Positions 10,095 through 20,930 of a DNA stretch of 64,000 nt are shown here, one piece after another; within the stretch, counting starts at the first letter, position 1; every line of letters starts with the position of its first letter. Both the position numbers and the translations under genes were made by a program. This DNA is from Fennellomyces sp. T-0311 (lineage: Eukaryota; Mucoromycota; Mucoromycetes; Mucorales; Lichtheimiaceae): NCBI GenBank assembly GCA_025266875.1, contig JALLLT010000005.1, positions 744,001-808,000 of the forward strand. Direction: 5' to 3'. The notes under the pieces are model-generated. The model saw nothing but the letters and a program-made list of their open reading frames with translations, was not told where the DNA came from and made no database searches.

Positions 10095-12806
10095 CTACGA
10101 TAAATTAGCCTGTTTAATAATGGCTGCAAGGCGCTTATAGTCTGCCAACAATTCGGCTACTTCTCCAATCTTGAGCTCCTCTACGGATTTCTTATCTAAA
10201 AACTTTTGCAGAGGTCCATCCGTACTGGTCCTCGAATGGACCGAATGGATAAGCTGCGAAGGCGCTTGCAGCAACGCATGGAATCCTGTATCGGGTCGCG
10301 ACTATAATACATACCTTGTTAGAAACTGGGGACTTTTTTACAATGCATCTTTTTTTTTTACTTACCCGCAAGCGACTCTCCTTGTTTTCTACGCTGCCAC
10401 TTGGCATATCCTTCAATTCACTCTCGGCGACCAAGGATGAGCCCTGATCCATCACTTTTGGTGCGGGTTCCTTTGGTGTATCGCGTTGCCACAACCTTCC
10501 GATGCCATCAAATACGCGATACGAACTATCCATCACGTCGGACATGAGTTTCAATCCGCCTGGCGAATCAATGGGTCGTTGTGGCAACGGATCCGTCGTC
10601 TTGGGAGGAACCAGGGGTGCATTGAGATCCGTAACATGGCTTTTTTTTTATACATGAATATGAGCACGCGTTGCTGTAAATACCCGCCCCCAACGGGTAC
10701 TGATCTCTTACCTGAGTACTTTATCGGCGGATAATCCGAGGCCGACCAAATTGGTCGTTTCAAGGAACGAAACCGCAGCCATCTAACATGGACAATCAGT
10801 ATTGTGGCTTTTCTTAGAAAAAAAAAGAAAAGCCATTTTACAATGTTGGTCAGACAGTAACTCTCTTGACCGGTGATTCTCGAGGGTCTTCGGAAGCGTT
10901 GGATAAATCGCAAGTTGGACAAAAAGTTGGAAGGGTTGGATTTGACAATGGTGAATATCAACAACGGTAGCAAGACATCGGCACTGGCTGATCGCAGACT
11001 CTGGTGATCCGACACGGGACTGGGGACCGCGGGTAGTTTTTTGTCACCGGAAGGAGTCGATGCAGCAAGTGGTTCGGTTGATTTGGGTTCGTTGTCTTGT
11101 TTGGATACTTCTTTGGGACTTTCTTGGTTTGGTAATTTATGCGAATCCTCCTCGTTCACGGTGGACATGGCATGTTTCATTTCTTGGACCACCTCCAAGT
11201 CGCCATCCAGTCTTGCCTTGCGATACTTTTCCGCAAACCCCTCGATGGCATCTACATGACCGATATTCAATATAACCCCATCTCCTTTGATTCAAGGTTA
11301 TCGAATGGACGCCCCATACCGACGATGATTTGATGTGTTTTGACCAGACCACCGAGTTTTCCCTTGGCATCCGGGATCGAATTGAGCTGCTGGAGTTGCA
11401 ATCCAGCTTCTCTGACAACGGTCTCGATATCCTCGGTTTCCGATTCATCTTCCACAATCACTCCAAGATGTTCCATATTGAGATCCAGTAGATTCAAGGC
11501 AGCTATCCGAGACTCGAGTGCTTCATCCTGCAGCGACTCGTCTCCTCCAGGTGTGGCAAACAAGCTAATACAGGTTTAAGAGTTAAACTACGGTAACATG
11601 CCCGGTCACAATGCGCATTACCAGTCATAGAGTTCGTAGCAAATGTACGATTCAATATCATCCATTTGCTCATCATCCATCTCACCCACAAACCCATCCA
11701 GAAAATCAAGCACGGTGGTGCTGGCAACATCCAGATTGCGAGGAGGACGTTTTCGGAATGACTTTATAAACCTGCTCCATTTGGCGTTCAATGATTTACA
11801 GAAAAAGAAGAAAAGAGAACCAAAGGCGTACTTACTCTGTTGCTCGAGCATCATTGCCAACAGTGCCTGACAGACGTGCAATATCCAAAGAACCCATCTT
11901 TGTTTCTTTTTCTCGAGATACGGCCCACTCGACCACTTCTGCTTTCGATATCGGTTTCTGAATTAACATGGCTGTGATTACCTTATCATCACGCAATGGC
12001 AACTGTACATGGCTGGCAAGAATGTTATATTTTGGACAGTTGGAATCGATCGACGTTGGATCCAGACTGAACGTATCAAACAGCGATCTAAGAACAAAAA
12101 GGTTAAAGAAAAAAAAAGGGAAAATCCCCCAATGATGTATACTTTTTGGCAGGTGATCCAGTCATGATGGATGCTATTTCTCGTTCACTAGGCAACAGAC
12201 CCAACGCAACAAATTGGTCACTATGCGATCCATGATCAGCCCTTTCTCTCGCTTATTTAGAAAAAAATACCCACTTACTTTTGGAATATGCCACGTATGC
12301 CACTAAGCGATATCACTTGATCATGATGGCCCTGGTAGACTATGACGTGATCTTGAATGAATTCGCGGTCAATAATAGCGGAAGGATGGGATGGTTGCGA
12401 TACCGGCAGCAACAACAAAGCCTGTTCTTGTTTTATTTATTGCAAGCTCTTTCAAACCCGGTCTCTATCCTACCTTTTCCCGCGTTAACAAGAGATCAAT
12501 AATGTCATCGAATTCGCCATCGTCTGCAGCTTTGAGACGTGACAATGCGAGCATGCCCCAAGAGTTCGTGGGGACGGGTATAGAAAAAGACGATGTGAGC
12601 GAGGATGCTGAAGATGACGACTGTAGGCTTGAAAAACTGGGTCGCTTCATGGACGACGTCGACCGTAATAAAGTATCCGCACTCGCCATTCGCTGCAAAA
12701 AGTTGATCGGTTTGCTGTCGCTTTGACTCCCACTGGCTGTGGAAGACGCCGTGGACGTTGAAGCATTCGCTGCTTCGGGCCGTCGAAATGAATCAAAACG
12801 AAACAT
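10095..12806 (-). CDS. VPS9-domain guanine nucleotide exchange factor (Rab5-type)
   Basis: Ten exons (12806-12474, 12421-12279, 12220-12143, 12087-11836, 11771-11622, 11564-11320, 11251-10842, 10782-10712, 10639-10366, 10301-10095) give 720 residues. VPS9 proteins activate Rab5-family GTPases on endosomes. The VPS9 core lies at about residues 305-565: YELYDWCLFATPGGDES, RIAALNLLDLNMEHLGV, LGGLVKTHQIIVDAIEGF, then DVLLPLLIFTIVKSNPSNF with the conserved acidic residue, QRFRRPSRITGQESYCLTN, and MAAVSFLETTNL. The N-terminal 111 residues are Ser/Thr-rich and probably disordered. Residues 112-300 form a conserved-looking helical region I cannot name. No CUE domain is seen, so it is not a simple copy of yeast Vps9; Muk1-like or another fungal VPS9 class is possible. 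The stop is 78 bases before the metaxin start. Confidence 0.87.
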
Positions 12807-13572
12807 TGAACACACACACGTCAAAAAGGAAAAGAAGAAAAAAAAGGAGAACAATGTCAATGCATATCGATTTTTTTTCACCCTCAACCCCCGCGCCCGT
12901 AATCCGTATTCGACATGCTCTAAGCTTGAATCCAACCGTGTTTTTTTGCGCAGACGCTCATTTTTTTATGCAACTTATAACGAATAGACCACCATTGCTT
13001 TCCAAGTGTCCTTACTGTTTCTCTTTTTCTAAAAAAAAAAAGTACATGTTACGTTTTTAAACGTTCTGCAAGCAAATGCAAAGAGATTGGCTTTCTGCAT
13101 CAAAATAGTAAATATTGCGCTTGATCGTTTACTTATTTACACGGATACGTACATGTTGTTTCAAAAGTGACACTGTGCCGTGTATAATATCCAGAACAAT
13201 CCGCCCGGATTCCCTTGGCATAGTGCAGAGGCCTACAATGCATACCGTGCACAGGACCTGTCTCATCATCGACATGCCAACAATGCCACTTTGCCTACTA
13301 CTGAATAGAGGGAGCCATTTGATGTAAATGTGCCTCGGTTTTCGGTGTCGAAAGGGTCATCCTCTCGCACGCATTATTCATCCATACGTATGACTGAATT
13401 CGTGTCACCGTCTCAAATATCAATCCTAGGGGTATTATCAACGAAATCAAAACAATGGCTATCTGCATTCCTTGTTGCACTGAAGGTAAGGATGATGCCA
13501 TTTCGTACTCAGTCGAATCAATCCATAGTCACGTTCGTTTTTGCAGGATTCTTGTTCTCTACCAAAAAAAAA
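12807..13572. other. Divergent spacer between VPS9 gene and EBP2
   Basis: Carries the upstream regions of the minus-strand VPS9 gene and the plus-strand EBP2 gene. It holds A/T homopolymers and one small minus-strand ORF (13298-13501, listed separately). No other coding signal was convincing. Confidence 0.5.
13298..13501 (-). CDS. Possible 67-residue single-pass membrane microprotein
   Basis: A short ATG-to-TAG frame. It encodes a polar N-terminus, one strongly hydrophobic segment (IAIVLISLIIPLGLIF, residues about 14-29), then a polar tail. It lies back-to-back with EBP2, 71 bases from that start codon. No family is recognised, and tested downstream splicing options ran into stops. It may be a genuine small membrane protein or a chance frame; the hydrophobic block is the only positive evidence. 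Confidence 0.25.
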   Translation of the reverse strand: MASSLPSVQQGMQIAIVLISLIIPLGLIFETVTRIQSYVWMNNACERMTLSTPKTEAHLHQMAPSIQ

Positions 13573-14493
13573 ATGAGTCTCGAAAAAGATCACGACGAGA
13601 TCGTACCTGAAGAAGATAAGGGCCAGTGGGGCTACCGTCTCGAGGACTTGGACGATAGCGATATTGACGATGACGATGGTGATCTGATCACTGAGCAACA
13701 CATTACCGTCTACAATAAAGTAAAAAAAACGATCAGCACCTTTTTACAGTTTCCGACCATTGACAACTTTTTTTCGAATAGGATGCATTACTTCGTATAC
13801 GACAAGACTTTGAACTGGATCAAGAAGATCTTGCGCCTTTCGAAAGTTTATCGGTCACCTCGGCAGAACCCATCAAGATTGTCGATGTGTTTGATGATTT
13901 ATCACGCGAACAGGCGTTTTACGATCAAGCACTGGAGGCAGCACGGATAGTACTGCAGCAAACCAAAGAACACGATGCACCGTTTTTACCACCGTTGTCT
14001 GGAGATTACATGACACTCAGGGTAAATAGGCGAAGAAAAAGCTGTCAAGCGTGCCCATTCTTACACATAAAAAAAACAGGACGCACGACAAAGCCGAAAT
14101 ACGGCAGCAGCAAAAAGGTCGATAAAAAAGATCAAGGCGGATAAAGAGATGGAAGAGACGGAACAAATGATCGACCGTGCCAAATTACTCAGTAGAAGTA
14201 AGCTTTTCTATTGTCATGGGGTTACGTAGTTGACACGGTTGCCTTCAATAGAACGGAAGGATCGTGGCAACGAGATGGAGGGCTTCATGTTGGGCGAGGA
14301 TTATATGGACGATGACGACGACGAGGAGGAAAAGGCCATCAAGAAATGGAAGGCCAATTCACCCAATATGAAATTGAAGCGGAAACCTTCGCAGTATGGC
14401 AAGAAGCAGCCATTCTCTGCAATGAAGAACAAGAAAAAGTCCACCAATCGACCTGGCAAGTCAAGGCGTAATGCCCAAAGGAATCGGCGCTAG
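13573..14493 (+). CDS. EBP2: Ebp2-like rRNA processing protein
   Basis: Four exons (13573-13719, 13782-14021, 14080-14197, 14252-14493) give 248 residues. Ebp2 is a nucleolar factor needed for 27S pre-rRNA processing and 60S subunit assembly. After an acidic N-terminus, the family core is clear: FESLSVTSAEPIKIVDV, then DDLSREQAFYDQALEAA. The C-terminal part has a basic helix, the acidic patch DYMDDDDDEEE, SPNMKLKRKPSQYGKK, and the terminal RPGKSRRNAQRNRR typical of Ebp2. The protein is short (human 306, yeast 427 residues). The stretch that normally follows the FYxQAL helix (the DYFAEMVKSD region) is reduced to DYMTLR, so either the protein is truly trimmed or one small exon near 14020-14080 is missed. 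Confidence 0.82.
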
Positions 14494-14871
14494 ACACCCC
14501 TCAACCCTCTCCCCCCCTCCTTAGCATTTACAAAAAAAAAGAATAAGACATGTCATTATCGGCACAACGGCCACACACTGACAGAAAGACAGTAAGGTAA
14601 TACCGAAGCTGCAGCGTAACCCATCCGATTGTTCTGCATGTGTTTTTTTTCGTGCCACTGCCGCAAAAGTTAATGATCAGCAATGGCAAAAACTCATGAC
14701 CGCGGTGTAACCATGACGCAGTGCAACCTGCTCCACTGGCCAGGAACGCCGAGCTTCCCGATTTAAATCCATTCTTTTTTTTACTATACTGCTGGACACT
14801 CAATTATTATAACAACGACAAAAAAGAAACATGTACAAAAAAGGAGCATAAGATATATATGTATACGGCGC
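14494..14871. other. Convergent 3' spacer
   Basis: Lies between the 3' ends of EBP2 (+) and the orphan membrane protein (-). It holds C- and A-rich tracts and no conserved frame. Confidence 0.55.
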
Positions 14872-15882
14872 TTAGACCTTGGAGTTGAGTTCAGTCAGTA
14901 CCACCACCTCCTGGTGCTGCTTGATTTCGAGCTTCATGGGCTTGTCACCCAATTGGCCCTTGCTCAAGACGGTTTCCACGTACTGCAGCTCGGTCGAGTG
15001 CGAGGTTACCCAATGAATGACGCACGAGACGATCGTAATATCCTTAATAAAACAACGATAACCTGTCAATCACTCGTTCTGGTGACACTTTTCCCCCTCC
15101 TCTTTCATTTCCCTTACCAAGGTGGACACACTGAGGGCAAGCAAACCACGTTCCTCGCCCCTGAACACAATCATAATGACATAATTGGCGGTGGCCGTCA
15201 AGCAGGCCACGACCGAGGCGACAATGTTTCGTTTGGCCATCAGTCTGAGCGACCCGGCTTGCTGGGTCGTCTGCTGGGCGACGTTGGGGAACGCATAGAA
15301 TTTCACGAAAATGGCAGCACATAGCATGGTAATAAAAAAATCGTAGCAGAGCGTCGGAATCGAGCCTGGCAATTTGAACCCAAATGTGCAATGGTACGGA
15401 CTTTCCTCAGCAATCTCTGTGACACGGTTCAAGATCATCAGGATGATCAAGGCAATATAGGGCGTCAACAGGCCAAGTCCAACCCAATACACCGGCGACC
15501 GCATGCGAACCGCTTTGGGCACCGATATAATGTATATCTACCCCCATGTTTAGTAGGCTGCAGTAACCATGCGTGTGTGCGACGTGCGTACCTTTTCGAT
15601 AAAGTACAGGTAGAGCATGATCTTTGCGAACGTGTAGGTCAGGATGCAGTTGAAGAAGCCGAGGATGCAGGATATGTAGTTGCCGTTGTTGGTGCTGACG
15701 AGCATGCACGAGATCAGATCAAAGGCCCAGGTCAGTGCGTACATGGCCAGCAGTAACGCGCGCACGTAGTATACTGGCCCCTCGATGCCGGCGATCTTGC
15801 GGCCAAAAATTAATGAAATGGCCGTGATGCACCCGACGCTGTTGATCTCGGAAATGATCTCAAACTTGTCGGGTGTATACAT
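14872..15882 (-). CDS. Orphan multi-pass (about 7 TM) membrane protein
   Basis: Three exons (15882-15592, 15537-15118, 15042-14872) give 293 residues from MYTPDKFEI. About seven hydrophobic segments are visible: around residues 12-26, 36-57, 66-90, 110-131, 150-172, 190-208 and 218-240, with a short extracellular-type N-terminus and a polar C-tail of roughly 45 residues ending LTELNSKV. The arrangement recalls fungal receptor-like seven-helix proteins, but no diagnostic motif of any named GPCR, transporter or channel family was recognised. The last intron's acceptor was placed at 15043 (ATTAAG) because the nearer acceptor breaks the frame. Upstream (15883-16384) is a plausible promoter. Function is unknown. 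Confidence 0.7.
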
Positions 15883-16384
15883 GATAAGGGATGGAAAGAG
15901 TGTTGCGTGGGTGCGGCGTCCAAAAGGGTGTCTCTTTTTATATACGATTGCCCAGGCTCTTTTTCGGCTATCGCAAAAGTGTGGTCGAAAGTTCAGGAGA
16001 AAAAAAGAAGGAGCGAACGAGGGAAAGAGCAACGGTTCTTTTTTATCGAACGGTTTAGCGTTAATAAACTCGTTGTGCCAACCATCACGGTTCTTGTGCC
16101 ACGGTGTTAAATTCGAATAGGGGAACATCTGCCAGCCACTGATTCGATCATTGGTTACAATCGGCGACAGTGGGCTTGTGGGTTGCGTTTTGACGTCGTA
16201 CGAGAGGATATTTCTTTTTTTTTTTAATTATCGCAGACTCCTGACTGAACTCTATCATGAATGTAATGGTCATAATCTAGAAAGACAACGAAAAAAGGAT
16301 GGCAGGAAAATGGAGAGAAATGTACAGATACAAAAGGAAAGTGTCTTGTGTGTGTGTGTGTAGGTGTTGTGTGTGTGTGATCTT
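15883..16384. other. Spacer with GT microsatellite
   Basis: Upstream region of the orphan membrane-protein gene and 3' flank of the uS9m gene. Contains imperfect GT repeats at about 16347-16379. No coding frame of interest. Confidence 0.5.
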
Positions 16385-17413
16385 TTAACGCTTGACCCTG
16401 TGTGTGTAGAAAATTTCAAAGTGTCAGTATCGCGATTCATCTGCGCAATGCCACAAACGTACCAAGTGTATCTTGCACGGGCCTTTCGCTGACCTTCCTT
16501 TTTACGTTCGACTACTCTTGGATCCCGCGTAATACAGCCAGCTAAAAAAGAACGATCAGGATCCTTCAGGTTTTCTGGATCGGATGGCTTACCTTTGCGC
16601 AGGATTGGCTTCAATTCCTGGTTATGGGTCAGTAATGCTCTGCCAATACCCAACTTGAGCGCTTCCGCTTGGCCTATCCCAACCGTCAGCAATGCTTTTC
16701 AAAGTCTCCTACGTGGTTCGTTTACCTGTGCTTCCACCGCCATTGACCAACGCCCATACATTGTACTGTTCCTTATTCTCCGTCACCTCCAAGGGCAAAT
16801 TGACTTGATCGCGATCCACGGGCCGCTTGAAATACTCTTCGAGCGTCAAACCGTTGATCAAGACCTGACCATCGCCTTCGACCACCCAGCATCGAGCACT
16901 GGATTCCTTTCGTCTGCCCACGGCATACGCGCGTCCCAGCGCGTCCAATGACTTTGCGTTGGTTCCCTGCTGCAGCTGCTGTTGTTGTTCTTGATCATAA
17001 CGTTTGTATGGCAACAAGGCTTCCTCCACAGGTTGGGGCAAAGGCTTTGGCAACGAAGCCAGTGTGTTGAGATGCAAAACGATTTTTCTCCACTGCGACG
17101 TCTTTAACGGAATGGCCAACATTTGCGACATTTTGTCGCGCAATTTCCAAGCATTGGCTTGTTGTTGTATACCACTTTGAACCGCATCGTCTCCTTCTCC
17201 TTGCCAATTGGCATACTTTTTGTGCAAGGCGTCCAATTCTATCAAGAGATCATTGTACTTGTAATTGCCCGTAAAGTACGAAACCGACTGTGGCTTTTCG
17301 CGTACTTCGTAAAGACTGCTGTCCGTGCTGGCAAACCGGACCGACACTGGACGCGTCAGGTTTTTGCTGGCGGCTGCGACGAATAATCCTCTACGTAACA
17401 GGAAGGAACTCAT
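16385..17413 (-). CDS. MRPS9: Mitochondrial small-subunit ribosomal protein uS9m
   Basis: Four exons (17413-16726, 16673-16593, 16541-16463, 16397-16385) give 286 residues. It is a structural protein of the mitochondrial small ribosomal subunit whose C-terminal tail contacts P-site tRNA. A basic, Arg/Ser-containing leader ([11 protein letters not shown]) suits mitochondrial import. The long N-terminal extension of about 160 residues is typical of mitochondrial forms. The S9 domain is clear: [48 protein letters not shown], then [22 protein letters not shown]. The universal terminal KR is restored only by splicing to a 13-base last exon, giving YTWVKR. Without that join the frame runs on into unrelated sequence. 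Confidence 0.93.
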
Positions 17414-19262
17414 TTATTTTGGGTTCGTTTTTCCAGGTCGGTAACGAAAATATCTCGTTGGGCAAGGGCTCTTTCTCGCAACACATAAATTCCGCTTGGG
17501 TGGCTTTGCATTAGCTATTGCTATGCCAACAAAAAAAAGAATACCATGGCGAAAATGCATTATCTGTTTTTTCCTGTTTCATAAATCACCTTTTGTTAAA
17601 AGTGGACATGATACATGCTAGGGGTTGATCATCCATTGCTTTGTTGATTCTGGATCGGAAACCTACCGTCATTGTCTAGAATCATGGTATTCCACCTCTC
17701 CCCCTATTCTGTGTCGACTGCTGTCCAAACAATGGTGATATACTAAGGAAATCGTCAAGTTATATGTTTTTCTTTGTAATAGAGGTGGCATGCACCTCCT
17801 ACGTATCAACATTTGTTTTACTATCAACCCATGAAAAATCAGACAAACATATCGGCGTTGGACATAATTTATCTGGTCAGGAACTCGTGTAATCCACGCA
17901 AACTTGGTTCCTGAATAACCGGGATGCCCCTGCTCGCGCTAATCAGAAAACATCGATCCGGTGCTCCCTTTCTTCGATGACAAGAGCGACGCTCGATATA
18001 AACCTAGTCATCGGATCCAAATCCGATTACACCAATTTTGCCTTTAAAGCAACTTGTCCTACGTCCCTGTGGGTTTCGTACGGAAACGTTGTTAAATCAG
18101 TGTAACTGAGGCGTAACGCAAAAAAGAAGAGAGCAAAAAGGAATCCGATTCTTTTGGGCGGCTGTCAAAATAACTAGAACATGATTTATCCTCACTAGAA
18201 AAACAAAAAGGGGCCAATGTGTGAATGGATTGAATATCTACTGTGATGTGAAAGGTATTATAAAAAAAAGGCCAAGAGAAATGCCCATGTTATTCGCCAC
18301 AAACAAAAAAGAGTCGGTTGAACGGGGGGAGGGAGGGCTATGCGCCGCGCCAACAACCTGTCAATGCCCTTCTTCACTTTGTGGCAAATCCATTCGGGAT
18401 ACTTTACATGTAGCATCCATATTTTTTTTGCCCCCACAAAAAAAAATAGCTTTTTACACCATGTGTGTTTCACTATCCTCAAGGCGTTCAACTTTATTAT
18501 GAGATCATGGCCCTTCACATCAAGCCCCCGGTGATATTTGGGCGATCGCTCCTGCGTTTCATGTCAACCACGGCAGCTTTTTTATGCTATGTCATCAGAT
18601 CCTTAAGGGGGTCTTTCTTAAGGTACCGTCATCGCAATTTGCGCAGCCTGCATCCTAATAGACGAGTCATTTTGTCAACATATACAACGCCCAGCGACGT
18701 GCCTATACGTACATGTTGTGCATCTATCGGTATTCTATCTTCCAATTATACACAAACACACACACACATACACACGGGAGGTTCGTGTGGATAGCAATGA
18801 ATAATCTTCAGAGGAACACACTTTTTTTTGCGGACATGATGAAAAAAGTAAAGCAGGACGAGCGGTGCTAATTAGCAACAAGAGGTTCAAAGGTGAAAAA
18901 AAGGGGGGGGGGTTTATCATGTGGCGTGCAAACAAAAGCTCGGGATGGACCATCGGCAACAAGCCGAATGGAAGAAAGGACATGCAGGCAGGCGTAGCAC
19001 ACGCACGCTTTCGGGTGAATCGGTGACGAGGCCGCCTGTGGGGGGTGTTTTTGTTCTGCCCGTTTATAGACTGGCTCTTGCTTCCGACTCCCCGACGCGT
19101 GTTAAAAAACCCCTCCTTGTTCCATCAAACCTTTTTGATTTCCTGCCGAAAAAAAAAGATATAAAAACGAGAGGCTGTGTTTGCTCAAAGCAACTTCTTT
19201 TTCTTGCTCTCCCCTTTGCACACGCCTTTTATTTCTTACTTTATATTATTTTCTTATTACTT
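17414..19262. other. Long divergent spacer
   Basis: Separates minus-strand uS9m from the plus-strand hypothetical at 19263. Short frames occur but none has a recognisable domain or clean splice pattern. AC-rich microsatellite at about 18756-18777 and a G-run near 18903-18912. Probably promoter and UTR sequence. A plus frame continues upstream of 19263 to 18921, but its composition is UTR-like. Confidence 0.5.
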
Positions 19263-20162
19263 ATGGCACTCGACTTTCTTTCCAGTGATATTGTATTTCC
19301 TTCGGATTCAAGTGAGCCCAAGCTGGCCACAACGACGGTGTCCAAATTACCGGGGCCCGTCGACTGGGCCTTTCACGACTATTACAGTACGGCATGTGAA
19401 AAGGCAAGCATGCCAGTGCATTCGATTACCGACTATCGCCAGTGGACAAAGCATGATGAAGACAATGACGAAATACAGCCAAGCAATCGAACAAAACAAG
19501 ACGAGCAGTTGATGTTTTTACTGTCCAAACGACCCAGCCATACCACAACAACAGCACCACCGCCCCCGGTGCCACCATCACCCGCTGAGACAACAGCTTC
19601 CAATTTACGCGCCGCGTTGTGTGGAGCGCTCGAACACGTCGACAATGCCATGCAAGACAATCATTTGACTCGGCTTGACAAGTATTCTCCAGGCCAACAT
19701 AAAGAATATTGTTGGCAAGATGAAGTTCTTTATGGCTCTTTGAACTTTCCACCGGAAGCTTCCTCCGGTCCAAACAACAACAATGCCATTTTCCCGCAAC
19801 ACGATGATATCGACGATGACTTTTTGCATGAACGACGCTCCTTTACCGATGACGAGGACGGTCCAGCCTTGCTCGACTCTTCGGGTCTCACCTCATTCAT
19901 CACTTCGTCCATCCACGTTCATGATCAACTGCCCCCAGAACCAGCCTACTATCCGCCACTGGCCGTGCCACCTTCCATCACGCGCGTTGAAACACCGCCT
20001 GTCGTGGAAGGCAAGCCCACAATCGCCAAATCCAAAGTTTGGCAAGGTCTTGTTGGCCGACTCAAGAAGAATTTGTCAAAGCCATTCAAAGAGACCCCTT
20101 CAAGTCATGTACCACCGACGCAACAAGGGAAACTGAAACGTTTCTTTTTCAAGCGTCAATAA
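19263..20162 (+). CDS. Disordered hypothetical protein with basic C-terminus
   Basis: A single-exon frame of 299 residues from the ATG at 19263 (MALDFLSSDIVF). The frame is open to 18921, but the extra residues decode T-rich leader-like DNA, so the internal ATG is preferred. Composition is polar, with a proline block near residues 96-105 (PPPPVPPSP), several acidic patches, and an asparagine run. The last 45 residues are strongly basic (WQGLVGRLKKNLSKPF and KLKRFFFKRQ) and could form an amphipathic membrane- or nucleic-acid-binding helix. No catalytic motif or transmembrane segment is visible. A C-terminal basic anchor behind a disordered body would suit a regulatory or adaptor protein, but this is inference. 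Confidence 0.65.
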   Translation: MALDFLSSDIVFPSDSSEPKLATTTVSKLPGPVDWAFHDYYSTACEKASMPVHSITDYRQWTKHDEDNDEIQPSNRTKQDEQLMFLLSKRPSHTTTTAPPPPVPPSPAETTASNLRAALCGALEHVDNAMQDNHLTRLDKYSPGQHKEYCWQDEVLYGSLNFPPEASSGPNNNNAIFPQHDDIDDDFLHERRSFTDDEDGPALLDSSGLTSFITSSIHVHDQLPPEPAYYPPLAVPPSITRVETPPVVEGKPTIAKSKVWQGLVGRLKKNLSKPFKETPSSHVPPTQQGKLKRFFFKRQ

Positions 20163-20930
20163 GGACAAACACACACACACAGAAAATTACCTCTCACCAT
20201 TGTACATATATATATATGATATCCTCCTTTTTTCTTTATTATTGTTTATTGGAATGTACATAGTACACACACACACACACACTCAAACCCTCCACACCCT
20301 CCAAATCGCACTGGCTTGCTTCCTTTCAAACCCGGAATACTTTTTCTCTCCCAAAAATTTTAATAAGTAGTCTTCTTCCATCTTTGAAGAGGGGTTCACA
20401 GCCCTTTTGTAATAAAAAAAACCGAAAAGGATATATTAACCTGTGATCAAGTAAGCGCAAAGTTGCACATGGTGGAACCCATCCGGCTCGGCTGGCAATG
20501 CAATTGTCTGTGTGTAATTCTATAATCGGCCAAGTCGGTCTCGCATGCCCCGAGGGAATCATATGTACACGACATCATGTATCCTCTTCTGGTGAAACAC
20601 GGTCTGTGCATCCCGAATCATCTCTATGTAATGTCCTTTCGGTATTCTTCCCGTTACCCTTGATCGTTAGCCCCCGAAAAAAAAAGTGCCACTCATGAAT
20701 GATGAAAACATTACATTGCACATGAGTTGTTTGCGTGAGTTTTTTTTTTTTTGGCTCGGAACAACTGTTGCGAGTTCATATAGCCTATTTTTTCGACCTT
20801 TTTTTCTTTTATCTATTTACGATATAACAATTGGTTTGTTAAAAAAATGATGTAAGGGATATGTGATTTGATAAGCAAAAGAAGGAAAGAGAGAGAGAGA
20901 GACAAGATATAAAAAAAGAAGCGTGTGGTA
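20163..20930. other. Convergent 3' spacer with AC/GA repeats
   Basis: 3' flanks of the hypothetical (+) and PKA (-) genes. AC microsatellites at about 20168-20181 and 20265-20282, a GA run near 20888-20902, and T-runs. No coding signal. Confidence 0.55.

Noticed and set aside
17990..18060. tRNA-like sequence with GATCCAAATCC
   Set aside because: No cloverleaf arms or matching A/B boxes could be assembled by eye; no tRNA gene is claimed anywhere in the window.
18921..19262. Upstream extension of the 299-residue hypothetical protein
   Set aside because: The extra residues translate pyrimidine-rich, leader-like DNA; the ATG at 19263 begins the protein-like part.
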